Assembly: GCF_001462205.1 (NCBI RefSeq)
Contig: NZ_LKIR01000004.1
Span: 1 to 50,180, forward strand
Direction: 5' to 3'
Length of the DNA: 50,180 bases
Source of the DNA: Haloparvum sedimenti
GTDB lineage: Archaea; Halobacteriota; Halobacteria; Halobacteriales; Haloferacaceae
A model generated the notes under the pieces. It was given only the letters and a program-made list of their open reading frames with translations. It searched no databases and was not told where the DNA came from. This document shows positions 1-7,559 of the stretch, piece by piece. The translations under genes and the position numbers were made by a program. The first letter of the stretch is position 1. Every line of letters starts with the position of its first letter.

Positions 1-440
1 TCCAAAGCCATTTTATTATAATCCTCTGCCCCTGCTAACCCTTCCATAGCTTCTTGTGTTGGACGGGGTGTCGGCCCACCTACCCACCAATTCATACCGT
101 AAAAAGAAATATCGATTTTGTTGAAAGCGGGGTTCTTATTTTGGAAAATCGCTCCCTCCATCAGATAGGTGCACATATAAGTGGACGAACGCACTTCTGT
201 CATCCCTCTAGAAGAACTGTCTCGAACGCAATTTAACAAGGTGATATGATCCCCATTCTCATTCAGGCCGAAGATCTTGTTGAAGGTCTCCGCTGATCCT
301 GAACTGATGAAAGAATCACTTAGATCTCCCAGCAAGTCCAGATAAATACCTTTCTCTGGATCGAAAGTCATGTTTCCCATATATTGGTCATTTGGCTTTT
401 CCTCGGTCCACCACACTCCCTTATATTCTCGACTTTTCAT
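1..440 (-). CDS. ApeA-like HEPN defence protein, N-terminal part (3' end outside window)
   Basis: The frame is open from an ATG at 440 to the left edge, about 146 codons, without a stop. The translation opens MKSREYKGVWWTEEKP and continues through MTFDPEKGIYLDLLG, ITLLNC, a Ser/Thr-rich turn with STYMCTYLMEGA, and ISFYGMNWWVGG. This order (G-x-W-W, T-F-x-P-x-x-G, T-L-x-N-C, G-A-x-F) is what I know from the ApeA N-terminal domain 1, found before a HEPN RNase domain in ApeA anti-phage proteins, which cause abortive infection. The HEPN catalytic part would lie outside the window. A TATA-like TATAATAG at 464-471 sits 27 bases upstream, fitting a leaderless transcript. Base composition is far more AT-rich than the chromosome, so recent transfer is likely. 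Family recognition is by eye. Confidence 0.72.
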   Translation of the reverse strand, partial: MKSREYKGVWWTEEKPNDQYMGNMTFDPEKGIYLDLLGDLSDSFISSGSAETFNKIFGLNENGDHITLLNCVRDSSSRGMTEVRSSTYMCTYLMEGAIFQNKNPAFNKIDISFYGMNWWVGGPTPRPTQEAMEGLAGAEDYNKMAL

Positions 441-510
441 TAGCGGTCCTTTAGTCAATTATCTATTATACTTGGCGGTGGATTATCACATTCACTGTGC
501 CCTCTTGGCA

Positions 511-579
511 CCTGCCTTTCACCGGGATCGTCCGAACCGCGTGTCTGGTCTCCAGAGAACCTTTATTCTCGGCCGTGAA
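511..579 (-). pseudogene. Scrap of a second tyrosine-recombinase gene
   Basis: In one minus-strand frame this stretch reads FTAENKGSLETRHAVRTIPV followed by KGR. The part ETRHAVRTIPVK closely matches KTEHAVRTIPVK in the integrase remnant at 1981-2385, and the DNA is also alignable there. No other integrase motif is visible on either side, and the frame begins just after the stop codon of the PIN gene. I read it as a leftover of a second integrase copy, or a segment duplicated from the first. It is too short to be a gene. Confidence 0.5.
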
Positions 580-591
580 CTTATGTTCCTG

Positions 592-1083
592 CTAGATCTT
601 GTCCGTATTCCTCACATCATCTTTCAGATTCGAGCTTAGCGGAACGTCATCCAGGTAGTCCTCTACCCCTGAATCGAACTCTTGTTCAGAAATCCCGCAT
701 AGCTGGTACGTGTCGAGGGCAAATCGTGTTCCCCACTGTACGGATGTCCCGCGATTCTCTGCTGTTTGCTTGAGCCGCCGATCGTTTGTGACCAAAAGCG
801 CGTTATCGTCTCCATGTTCGGCGAGCCGAATACAGCTCCAGTCTGCTTCCCCGATTTGACCTGGGAGATCAACATCGAGAGCATTGAGATCGGCGACTTG
901 GATCATCATCCAGAACGGAAGCTCCGACCGCGAGTGGTATGGTTCGAACTCGCTCTCCCAGATCCGCTGTGGCACGATGAGCATTGATTCTGGATACCAA
1001 AATTGGAGTGACGTGAACCATCCCGCATTCTGCAATGCAGATAGGATACTGTTATCGAGAACGATTCGATCCGGCCTACTCAT
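592..1083 (-). CDS. PIN-domain protein (putative VapC-like toxin)
   Basis: A 163-residue protein. The first beta strand carries IVLDNSIL with Asp10, the position of the first PIN metal ligand. A later block has ADWSCIRLAEHGDDNALLVT followed by NDRRLK, which fits the PIN pattern of acidic residues before and inside the last strand (GDD...L.TND). PIN proteins are metal-dependent RNases, often toxins. I chose the ATG at 1083 rather than an in-frame start at 1143 because it overlaps the stop of the upstream gene by 8 bases (ATGAGTAG), typical of coupled toxin-antitoxin genes. The TAG stop at 592-594 lies directly beside the integrase scrap, so the C-terminus could be altered. GC is lower than in the chromosome. 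Confidence 0.68.
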   Translation of the reverse strand: MSRPDRIVLDNSILSALQNAGWFTSLQFWYPESMLIVPQRIWESEFEPYHSRSELPFWMMIQVADLNALDVDLPGQIGEADWSCIRLAEHGDDNALLVTNDRRLKQTAENRGTSVQWGTRFALDTYQLCGISEQEFDSGVEDYLDDVPLSSNLKDDVRNTDKI

Positions 1084-1894
1084 CGATGAGAGAAGATTCG
1101 TGGAGATCTTCGAGAGAGTCTGGGCCGAGGTTAGGACGGACACCGTGTCTATCGAGCAACTCGCGGAATTCGTTGTGGCTCACGTTAGCCAACTCTGCAC
1201 CGCGAGTGACCGAGATATCGAGATGCTTGTACGCGGAGACAGCACCATACCGGACTATCTCTTCTCGCAGCAACTCGAAATCGATCTCGTCAGGGTGCGG
1301 ACGGAAATACGATTCGCCGAAGGCCTCGTGAGTGTAATGGAGCCCCCTTGCGACATCGCGAACGACCGCCTCTTCGGAGACATCTCCGTTCTCGTACTTG
1401 ACCAGGTTGTAGAACCGTGCGTACAAAGCGAGGACAGCTGAGCTCAGGACTTCACCGTCGTAGTTGTCCTCGTGAAGCGCACGGTTTACCGCGTTCAGGA
1501 TTGCCTGGAGGCTTGCTGCCACAATCAGGTGTCCCTCGGGATTCCGAACAACGTATACCCCTTCTAAAACCTGCTTAATAAGGCTGGAGATAGCCTTCTT
1601 GAGAAAGATATTGAGTGTATCCTCGTCGAATGGGAACTGGCTGACGAGTGCGTCAATACTCCCGAACTGCGATTGCACCATCTCTTTGACTTCGTCTGCT
1701 GATTCGGTGAATCGCTGTTCTGGGGGCATTTGCTGGACGTTTCGGTAAAGCTCGTCGATGAACCCTTCATAGTCGTCAAAGATAACTTCGAACATCGCCT
1801 CGAAGTGCTGAATCTGGGACTTCAACGGACCAAGAGGATTGAGCGGATCTCGTGGGCCGGAGGGATCTATCCCGCCTCCCGAAACTTTGGGCAT
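1076..1894 (-). CDS. UPF0175-like putative antitoxin / DNA-binding partner of PIN protein
   Basis: A 272-residue protein. The first 200 residues are helical and unrecognised. Near the C-terminus AVSAYKHLDISVTRGAELAN and then VSHNEFRELLDRHGV match the UPF0175 helix-turn-helix pattern (A...Y....S...AAELAG.S..EF..LL...G) found in small antitoxins paired with PIN toxins. The gene precedes and overlaps the PIN gene, the usual antitoxin-toxin order. The ATG at 1894 is preferred over in-frame starts up to 1987: AGGGGAAT lies just upstream and a TATA-like TCTATATGA at about 1930-1938 lies before that. It is much longer than normal UPF0175 proteins (about 80-100 residues), so the long N-terminal region may sense or bind something else. 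I am unsure that it neutralises the PIN protein. Confidence 0.6.
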   Translation of the reverse strand: MPKVSGGGIDPSGPRDPLNPLGPLKSQIQHFEAMFEVIFDDYEGFIDELYRNVQQMPPEQRFTESADEVKEMVQSQFGSIDALVSQFPFDEDTLNIFLKKAISSLIKQVLEGVYVVRNPEGHLIVAASLQAILNAVNRALHEDNYDGEVLSSAVLALYARFYNLVKYENGDVSEEAVVRDVARGLHYTHEAFGESYFRPHPDEIDFELLREEIVRYGAVSAYKHLDISVTRGAELANVSHNEFRELLDRHGVRPNLGPDSLEDLHESSLIDE

Positions 1895-1980
1895 GTGTAT
1901 TCCCCTGTAGAGTGAGTTTAGCGAGGAATCATATAGACCCTTGGGACATTGCTTCACAACCATTTGAAGGAATTCAAACG

Positions 1981-2385
1981 CTACCACAACTCCTCTGCCT
2001 CCGCATCCAACTGCGTTCCCGCGTACTGCAGATAGTCATTCGCGCTCGATAGATCCGCATGCCCCATCGTTTGCCGAATGTACTGTGGTGACGCTCTACG
2101 ATGGGCGATGAGAGTCCCGTAGGTGTGCCGAAGAATATGCGGCATCACCTTCTTGTCCAACTCGGTGTCCTCCGCGACCGCTCGCACTCGGTTCCCGACC
2201 GTCTGCCGCGTCACGCCGATTTCGCCGTTCCACTTGAAGAACTGCCTGAACAACCGGAGCGTGTCCACGTCTTTCACTGGGATCGTCCGCACTGCGTGTT
2301 CCGTCTTCGGAGTTCATCCATCCTCGACCGCAGGCACCCGAACCTTGTCTCCCTGCCAGTCAACCCAGTCCGCGGTCGTGTAAAC
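1981..2385 (-). pseudogene. Decayed tyrosine recombinase (integrase), C-terminal remnant with in-frame stop
   Basis: The minus strand encodes TADWVDWQGDKVRVPAVEDG, then a TGA at 2316-2314, then TPKTEHAVRTIPVKDVDTL and onward in the same frame. Haloarchaeal integrases usually have GWTPKT here, so TGG to TGA is the simplest explanation. Downstream are the catalytic box HILRHTYGTLIA (H..R), GHADLSSANDYLQYAG with the second His and the Tyr nucleophile. The N-terminal domain and first catalytic Arg are missing: homology fades at about 2380, some 50 bases from the tRNA gene. Element integrases that use a tRNA 3' end lie just here. A GTG at 2292 could start a 103-residue fragment, but that would lack recombinase activity. 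Confidence 0.8.
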
Positions 2386-2431
2386 AAAAACGCAGCATCT
2401 GCTCCGCTGTCAATCACAGGAGCGAAAGAAG

Positions 2432-2506
2432 TGGGTTGGGGCGGATTCGAACCGCCGGCCTGCTCCGTGTGAAGGAGCCGTCATAACCGGGCTAGACCAC
2501 CAACCC
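2432..2506 (-). tRNA. tRNA-Val (anticodon CAC)
   Basis: On the minus strand the 75-base gene has a 7-bp acceptor stem GGGTTGG/CCAACCC followed by discriminator A, a D arm with TGGTCTAGCCCGGTTATGAC, an anticodon stem GCTCC/GGAGC enclosing loop TTCACAC (anticodon CAC, reading GUG valine codons), a variable loop, and a T arm GGCGG-TTCGAAT-CCGCC. No intron is visible and CCA is not encoded. The 3' end faces the decayed element, so this gene is its likely attachment site. No second copy of the 3' end is present in bases 1-2431; the distal att site would be outside the window. Confidence 0.95.
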
Positions 2507-2532
2507 GCGCATGCATTCGTACCCGAGGCCGA

Positions 2533-2542
2533 GACTTAAGGG
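2533..2542. promoter_or_regulatory. Shared TATA-like element between tRNA-Val and the divergent gene
   Basis: The palindromic CTTAAG core at 2535-2540 lies 29-34 bases upstream of the tRNA 5' end, the right distance for its TATA box. The same element lies about 50 bases before the start codon of the divergent gene at 2590, which would give a leader of roughly 25 bases. Confidence 0.45.
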
Positions 2543-2589
2543 TTACTTCTCGCGGGGGACTGAAGGGCGCGGCCGTCCATCGGTCACGC

Positions 2590-3108
2590 ATGACCCACGA
2601 GTTGGAGTTCGCGGAGCGGGCGCGGCAGGCGGTCGCGGGCCTGCTCCACGCGCCGCTGTCGCTCGTCGGCCTCTACGCGGAGCGGGAGACGCCGCGGGAC
2701 CAGTACGCCTGCACGCTCGCGATGCCGCACGAGGAGGTCGAGGCGCTGCTCCACCGCCTCGGCTTCGTCCGCAACCTGCTCTCCTCGCTGAAGTACCGCG
2801 CGTACGCCACGGACCCGGAGGTGACCGAGGCGAGTTGGGCGTGGTACCCCGAGGGCGCGCTGTGGAGCGACCACCAGCTTCACCTCGCGCTGTACGTCGG
2901 CCCCGACCGCGACACGACCGACGTGTACGCCCACTGGGAACCGTCGTGGATCCGGCACCCGATCCGCCACTACCGGGCGGAGGCGGTCGACGCGGCGGAG
3001 GGCGTCCGCCGGTTCAGAACCCTCCTCCGCGAGAACGAGGTCCCGTTCGACATCCGCGGGGTGGACGAGCGCTACGGCCCCGACGCGGCGGCCGCGTCCC
3101 GGGAATGA
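2590..3108 (+). CDS. Conserved hypothetical protein of haloarchaeal type
   Basis: A 172-residue soluble protein rich in Trp, Tyr, His and acidic residues. It begins MTHELEFAERARQAVAGLLH, has a middle section with SWAWYPEGALWSDHQLHLAL, and then DVYAHWEPSWIRHPIRHYR. No membrane segment, signal peptide or nucleotide-binding motif is visible. The spacing of hydrophobic residues suggests a mixed alpha/beta fold, and VYAHWEPSW followed by HP..HYR looks like a conserved patch. It is the first high-GC gene beyond the tRNA and reads away from the element, so it belongs to the chromosome backbone. I do not recognise a function. Confidence 0.75.
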   Translation: MTHELEFAERARQAVAGLLHAPLSLVGLYAERETPRDQYACTLAMPHEEVEALLHRLGFVRNLLSSLKYRAYATDPEVTEASWAWYPEGALWSDHQLHLALYVGPDRDTTDVYAHWEPSWIRHPIRHYRAEAVDAAEGVRRFRTLLRENEVPFDIRGVDERYGPDAAAASRE

Positions 3109-3144
3109 GGCGCGGGCGGGTCGCCACGGGGCTACGGTCGCGCG

Positions 3145-3426
3145 CTACTTCGCGTCCGCGTCCGCGGACTCGCCGCGGCCGCGGTAGCCGTCGAGTTTCT
3201 CGCGGGCGCTCGCGACCGCCTCGCGGGCCTCGCCCTCCGCGCGCTGCTCGAGCTCCTTCAGGTCGGCCTTGATCGCGTCCACGCGGGAGGGCTCCGGCTC
3301 CTCCTCGTCGCCCACGATGTCGCGGACGCGGGCCTCGATCGGTTCCAACTCCTCCTTGACGCCCGCCTTCGCGTGCTCGACCGCTCGCCCGAGGTAGTAC
3401 CGCGCGTCTTCGAAATGCTTGCTCAT
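3145..3426 (-). CDS. Small acidic helical protein, DUF7553-like
   Basis: A 93-residue protein starting MSKHFEDARYYLGRAVEHAK, then GVKEELEPIEARVRDIVG, an acidic turn EEEPEPSRV, and a second helix DLKELEQRAEGEAREAVASA. The two long heptad-like helices suggest a helical hairpin or short coiled coil. The pattern matches a haloarchaeal family I know as DUF7553, whose role is not established. A clear TATA box GAATATATCT at about 3448-3457 lies upstream of the ATG at 3426. It stands alone between a hypothetical gene and the CoA-transferase gene. Confidence 0.75.
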   Translation of the reverse strand: MSKHFEDARYYLGRAVEHAKAGVKEELEPIEARVRDIVGDEEEPEPSRVDAIKADLKELEQRAEGEAREAVASAREKLDGYRGRGESADADAK

Positions 3427-3507
3427 ACCTGTCCTCTGGTCGGCAACAGATATATTCCTTGTGGCGGGTCGCCGCCGCCTTCCCGGAAGGGCGGACAGAA
3501 AATCCTG

Positions 3508-4776
3508 CTACTCCTCGGGGATCGCCCCGCGCTCGCGGAGGTCCGCGAGGTCGGCGTCCCGGTAGCCGAACTCCCGGAGGACCGTCTCGGTGTGCTCGCC
3601 CAACAGCGGGGGATGCTGACGGTAGGTCGCGGGCGTCCGCGAGAACTTCATCGGTGAGCCGGGCATCGTCACGGTGCCCGCGGTCGGGTGCTCCATCTCC
3701 ACGCGCATCTCCCGCGCCTCGATCTGGGGGTCCGCGAACAGCTCCGCCATGTCCCGGACGTGGCTCGCGGGCACGTCGTGCGCCTCCAGCGTCTCCACCG
3801 CCTCGGCGGTCGTCCACTCCGCGAACGCCGCGTCGAGCGCAGCGTCGAGCGCCTCGCGGTTCCGCACGCGGTCCGCGTTCGTCGCGAAGCGCTCGTCGGC
3901 CAGCAGGTCCGGCCGGTCCAGGGCCTCGCAGAGCCGCTCCCAGAAGGCGTTCGACGTGCACGCGACCACGACGTAGCCGTCCGCGGTCTCGAACGCCTGG
4001 TAGGGAGCGATGGTCGGGTGCTTGCTCCCCATTCGCCCCGGCGGGTCGCCGGAGGCGAAGTAGTTGGTCGCCATGTAGCTCATCCACGCCGCCTGCCCGT
4101 CCAGCAGGCTTACGTCCACCTTCTGTCCCGTCCCGTCGCCCAGCTCGCGCTCCAGAAGCGCCGCGAGGATCGCCTGCGTGGCGTACATCCCCGCGCCGAC
4201 GTCCGCGAGCGCGACGCCCACCCGGACGGGCGCGCCGCCCTCCACGCCCGTGATCGACATCAGGCCGCCCCGCGCCTGCATCATGATGTCGTAGGCGGGC
4301 TTGTCGCGGTCGGGCCCCCACTCGCCGTACCCCGAGATGCCGCAGTAGACGAGGCCAGGGTTCTCCGCCGTGAGGTCGGGGTAGTCGAGGCCCCAGTCGG
4401 CCATCTTGCCGACGCGGAAGTTCTCCACGAGCACGTCCGCCTCGCTCGCGAGGTCGCGGAACACCTCGCGGCCCGCCTCGCTCGCGAGGTTCAACTCGAC
4501 GGAGCGCTTGTTCCGGTTGACGCTCACGTAGTAGGCGCTCTCGCCGGGATCGTCCGCGTCGGCTCCCGCCCGCCCGTCGGCCGCGTCGAACGTCGGGGGG
4601 TACCAGTCCCGCGTCTGGTCGCCCGACCCCGGTCGCTCGACCTTGATCACGTCCGCGCCGAGGTCGCCGAGCTGCAATGTACAGAACGGCCCCACCAGCA
4701 CGCGCGAGGCGTCGAGCACCGTCACGCCCGAGAGCGGCCCCTCGTCCGTCTCCGGATCGCGGGCCTCACCGACCAT
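3508..4776 (-). CDS. CaiB/BaiF family (class III) CoA-transferase
   Basis: A 422-residue protein, the usual length for family III CoA-transferases. It opens with GVTVLDASRVLVGPFCTLQL and GDLGADVIKVERPGSGDQTR, the hallmark N-terminal block, followed by NRNKRSVELNLAS. The catalytic aspartate is probably Asp192 in VALADVGAG, which would form the aspartyl-CoA thioester. Later GDGTGQKVDVSLLDG is also typical. These enzymes move CoA between organic acids. Substrates cannot be read from sequence; relatives act on succinate, mesaconate, malate or carnitine esters. It is divergent from the SDR-like gene, with a 154-base shared promoter region. The cupin and FAA hydrolase genes downstream of that SDR hint at organic-acid catabolism. 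Confidence 0.88.
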   Translation of the reverse strand: MVGEARDPETDEGPLSGVTVLDASRVLVGPFCTLQLGDLGADVIKVERPGSGDQTRDWYPPTFDAADGRAGADADDPGESAYYVSVNRNKRSVELNLASEAGREVFRDLASEADVLVENFRVGKMADWGLDYPDLTAENPGLVYCGISGYGEWGPDRDKPAYDIMMQARGGLMSITGVEGGAPVRVGVALADVGAGMYATQAILAALLERELGDGTGQKVDVSLLDGQAAWMSYMATNYFASGDPPGRMGSKHPTIAPYQAFETADGYVVVACTSNAFWERLCEALDRPDLLADERFATNADRVRNREALDAALDAAFAEWTTAEAVETLEAHDVPASHVRDMAELFADPQIEAREMRVEMEHPTAGTVTMPGSPMKFSRTPATYRQHPPLLGEHTETVLREFGYRDADLADLRERGAIPEE

Positions 4777-4930
4777 CGTGGCTCACCATGGTCGGGGATT
4801 TCGCCCGGTCGGCCAAAGCCTTTCGCCGAGAGATCGACTGCGGGCGCCAGCGCCACACAAAAGCGTTCGGAACGCGGCGGCGGCCGGCCCCAGCGACAAC
4901 GGTTATGCCACACGCGGCGAATGACGCCGT

Positions 4931-5725
4931 ATGGACCTACAGATCGACGGGAACGTCGCGCTCACGACCGCATCGAGCAGCGGACTCGGCTTCGCCTCCG
5001 CGCAGGCGCTCGTCCGCGAAGGCGTCAACGTCGTCGTCAACGGCCGGGACGAGGACCGGCTCGCGGAGGCCGCCGCGGAACTCCGCAAGGAGGCCGCCGG
5101 CGACGCGACCGTTCACCCCGTCCAGGGCGACCTCACCGACGAGGACGACATCCAGCGGCTCGTCGACGAGACGCTCGCGGAGTTCGGCCGCCTCGACCAC
5201 CTCGTCACCTCCGCGGGCGGTCCCCCCTCGGGGCCGTTCCTCGAGACCGACGACGAGGACTGGGAGCACGCCTACGAACTGCTCGTGATGAGCGTCGTCC
5301 GCCTCACCCGCGCGGCGGCCGAACCCCTACAGGAAGGCGACGGCGGGACCATCGTCAACATCACCTCCCGCTCCGTGAAGGAGGCCATCGACGGGCTCGT
5401 GCTCTCGAACTCCGTCCGGATGAGCGTCATCGGACTGGAGAAGACGCTCTCGCAGGAGCTCGCGCCCGACGTACGCGCCAACGCCGTGCTTCCGGGCCCC
5501 CACGAGACGAGCCGCATCGAGGACCTCGTGAACGCCGCCGTCGAGCGCGGCGAGTACGACTCCTACGAGGAGGGGCTACAGGAGTGGGCGAACAACCCCC
5601 TCGACCGAATCGGCGACCCCATCGAGCTCGGGAACACGGTCGCGTTCCTCTCCTCGCCGAAGTCCGGCTTCATCACCGGGCAGTCCGTCGTCATCGACGG
5701 CGGCGCCGGCAACGCGAACCTCTAA
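4931..5725 (+). CDS. SDR-fold protein lacking the catalytic Tyr/Lys
   Basis: A 264-residue Rossmann-fold protein of the short-chain dehydrogenase family. The glycine motif is TTASSSGLG (residues 12-20) rather than TGxxxGxG. Asp at GDLTDEDD and the later TSAGGPPSG (normally NNAG) mark the cofactor region. The active-site segment reads LSNSVRMSVIGLEK, so Tyr and Lys of YxxxK are replaced by Leu158 and Val162. This matches the BKR-like SDR subgroup known to lack a full tetrad. C-terminal GQSVVIDGGAGN is standard. It may still bind NAD(P), but ordinary hydride chemistry is doubtful. A TATA-like GGTTATGCC at 4896-4904 supports the chosen ATG. Confidence 0.85.
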   Translation: MDLQIDGNVALTTASSSGLGFASAQALVREGVNVVVNGRDEDRLAEAAAELRKEAAGDATVHPVQGDLTDEDDIQRLVDETLAEFGRLDHLVTSAGGPPSGPFLETDDEDWEHAYELLVMSVVRLTRAAAEPLQEGDGGTIVNITSRSVKEAIDGLVLSNSVRMSVIGLEKTLSQELAPDVRANAVLPGPHETSRIEDLVNAAVERGEYDSYEEGLQEWANNPLDRIGDPIELGNTVAFLSSPKSGFITGQSVVIDGGAGNANL

Positions 5726-5899
5726 ACTGCCGATTTCGTCGTTCGCGGCCATTTATCTACCTCCTGCGGGACCGCCGTAAGTCCCGTCTCCTCGCACTGC
5801 CCGCCGATTCGCTATCGCAGCGACCGATTTATCCGCGCGAAACCGGTGACGCGGCGGGACGACCGCAACCGCTTTTGTCGCCACACGCCAGCACCCGGC

Positions 5900-6247
5900 A
5901 TGGATCACGTTCCCTTCGACGACGCGGAGACGTACGAACCCGACGACGGCTGGCAGCGGGCCGCGCTCGCGGGCAGCGACCGATTCACCTTCGAGTGGTT
6001 CGAGAAGCCGCCGGGCCACTCCTCGCCGATGCACGACCACGAGAACGAGCAGGTCTGTGTCTGTCTGGAGGGCGAACTCACCCTGCACACCGAGAAGGAG
6101 ACCGTCACGCTCGCCGCCTACGACTCCGTCCACCTCGACGCGTGGGAGTCCCACCGCGTCGAGAACGCGGGCGACGAGCGCGCGGTCGGGCTGGACGTGT
6201 TCGCGCCCGGCCGCGGCTTCGAGTTCTGGACCGACCGGGAGGAGTGA
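5900..6247 (+). CDS. Single-domain cupin protein
   Basis: A 115-residue protein with the cupin motif 1 PPGHSSPMHDHENEQVCVCL followed by EG, giving metal-ligand candidates His45, His47 and Gln51, with motif 2 AYDSVHLDAWESHRVENAG giving His85. The glutamate usual in motif 1 appears as Gln51, a common variant. The fold binds a metal ion; substrate unknown. I start at the ATG at 5900 because MDHVPFDDAETYEP begins the conserved part and a TATA-like CGCTTTTGTCG at 5868-5878 lies 22-32 bases upstream; an earlier in-frame ATG at 5846 lies before that TATA. Its stop overlaps the next start by one base (TGATG), so it is coupled to the FAA hydrolase. Confidence 0.85.
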   Translation: MDHVPFDDAETYEPDDGWQRAALAGSDRFTFEWFEKPPGHSSPMHDHENEQVCVCLEGELTLHTEKETVTLAAYDSVHLDAWESHRVENAGDERAVGLDVFAPGRGFEFWTDREE

Positions 6248-7086
6248 TGGCGAGCGAGACATACCGACTCGCGCGTTCGGTCGAGGGGCGGCCCCTCCTC
6301 GGAAACGCCGAGGGGTTCGTTCCGCTCTCCGCGGCCGACTACCCCGCGGACGCGACGACGACCGACGCCCTCGCGGCCGCCGCGACCGGTGACCTGCCGC
6401 CGCTCGCGTCGCTCCCCGCGAGGCCCCGACCGGCGGAACACGTCCGGTTCGCGGCGCCGTTCGACCCCGGAAAGCTGTGGGGGATCGGGCTCAACTATGC
6501 CGACCACGCGGCGGACCTGGACGAGATCCGGCCCGAGGAGCCGGCGAGCTTCATGAAACCCGCAACGACGGTCACCGCCCCCGGTGGTCCGATCCGACTC
6601 CCGCCGCGGGACGTCTCCGACCGCGTCACCGCCGAGGCGGAACTCGGCGTCGTCATCGGCCGCACCTGCAAGGGCGTCGACGAGGCCGACTTCGCGGACG
6701 TGGTCGCGGGGTTCGTCCCCGTGATCGACATGACCGCGGAGGACATCCTCCAGCGCAACCCCCGGTTCCTCACGCGCGCGAAGAGCTTCGACTCCTTCCT
6801 CGTCGTCGGCCCGTGGATCTCCGCGCCCGCGAGCCTCGACCGCCTGTCCGAGACGACCGTCCGCACGGTGATCAACGACGAGGTGATCGCCGAGAACACG
6901 CTCGACCGGATGCTGTTCTCGCCGCCGGAACTCGTCTCGTTCCACTCCGACGTGATGACGCTGGAACCCGGTGACCTGATCAGCACCGGCACGCCGGGCG
7001 CGGGCGTCATCGAGGGCGGAGACACGGTCCGCGCCGAAGTCGACGGCGTCGGCGTCCTCGAGGCCAACGTCGTCCGCGAGTCGTAG
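6247..7086 (+). CDS. Fumarylacetoacetate hydrolase (FAH) family protein
   Basis: A 279-residue protein. After a variable N-terminal domain (about 1-75) comes the FAH core: KLWGIGLNYADHAADLDE, FMKPATTVTAPGGPI, AEAELGVVIGRTCK with the acidic metal ligands, GFVPVIDMTAEDILQ and KSFDSFLVVGPWI, ending with GDLISTGTPGAGV. This architecture fits 2-hydroxyhepta-diene-dioate isomerase, 5-oxopent-3-ene decarboxylase or acylpyruvase relatives, which cleave C-C bonds in 1,3-diketo or hydroxymuconate acids using Mg. Which substrate is used cannot be told. The ATG at 6247 follows the cupin stop directly, implying one transcript; the longer reading frame running in from upstream has no support. Confidence 0.88.
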   Translation: MASETYRLARSVEGRPLLGNAEGFVPLSAADYPADATTTDALAAAATGDLPPLASLPARPRPAEHVRFAAPFDPGKLWGIGLNYADHAADLDEIRPEEPASFMKPATTVTAPGGPIRLPPRDVSDRVTAEAELGVVIGRTCKGVDEADFADVVAGFVPVIDMTAEDILQRNPRFLTRAKSFDSFLVVGPWISAPASLDRLSETTVRTVINDEVIAENTLDRMLFSPPELVSFHSDVMTLEPGDLISTGTPGAGVIEGGDTVRAEVDGVGVLEANVVRES

Positions 7087-7559
7087 AGGACCTCACACCT
7101 CCTGCGGAGCTTCTCCGACCGGACCTTCTGTCGACGGATCGAGCGCCAGCCCCAAATTCTGTATCGCACTATGAAGTTTATCCGATCGGTGCCCGTCGGT
7201 GTATCCGGACAATTTTCGGCGAGTTCGTCGGAGGTCCTCCGAAATCGGGTCCGATCGACGGCGCGAGAGGAACGGTTGAGCCGGGGCGCACGGGAGGCGG
7301 CATCAGGCTGCCCGCTCACGTAGCGCCCCGTCGTCGAGACGCGTGCCGCGGTCGTCGAGAGGTGGAAGTTGTCTACGACCGATCGTCGATGTCGCGGCGA
7401 CCGTGTGGTGCGTCGCCCGCTCGCGCGTGTGCTCGAACGAGAAAAACGGAGCTCTGCCGCTTTGACGGGTGTGAGACCTAGCCGTCCGCGTTCGGTCCGC
7501 AGACTCCCGGTTCGGCGCCGTCACTCCCGGGGTCGAGGCGTCGAAGAAGGGGACCGCCG
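7087..7559. other. Intergenic stretch without recognised gene
   Basis: About 470 bases between the FAH gene and the small zinc-ribbon gene, unusually long for this tightly packed region. It contains several short open frames on both strands, none with a recognisable motif or a promoter at the right distance. The stretch near 7140-7215 is more AT-rich than its surroundings (for example TATGAAGTTTATCC) and could be a promoter or the end of a decayed gene. I see no tRNA, repeat or hairpin terminator worth calling. Confidence 0.4.

Noticed and set aside
1-2431. Insertion sequence or transposase in the AT-rich island
   Set aside because: Only integrase remnants are visible. I saw no DDE, IS200/IS605 or IS4-type motifs and no terminal inverted repeats.
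3688-6246. Upstream extension of the FAA hydrolase frame back to 3688
   Set aside because: The extension runs antisense through the CoA-transferase and out of frame through the SDR and cupin genes. The FAH domain begins at ATG 6247.
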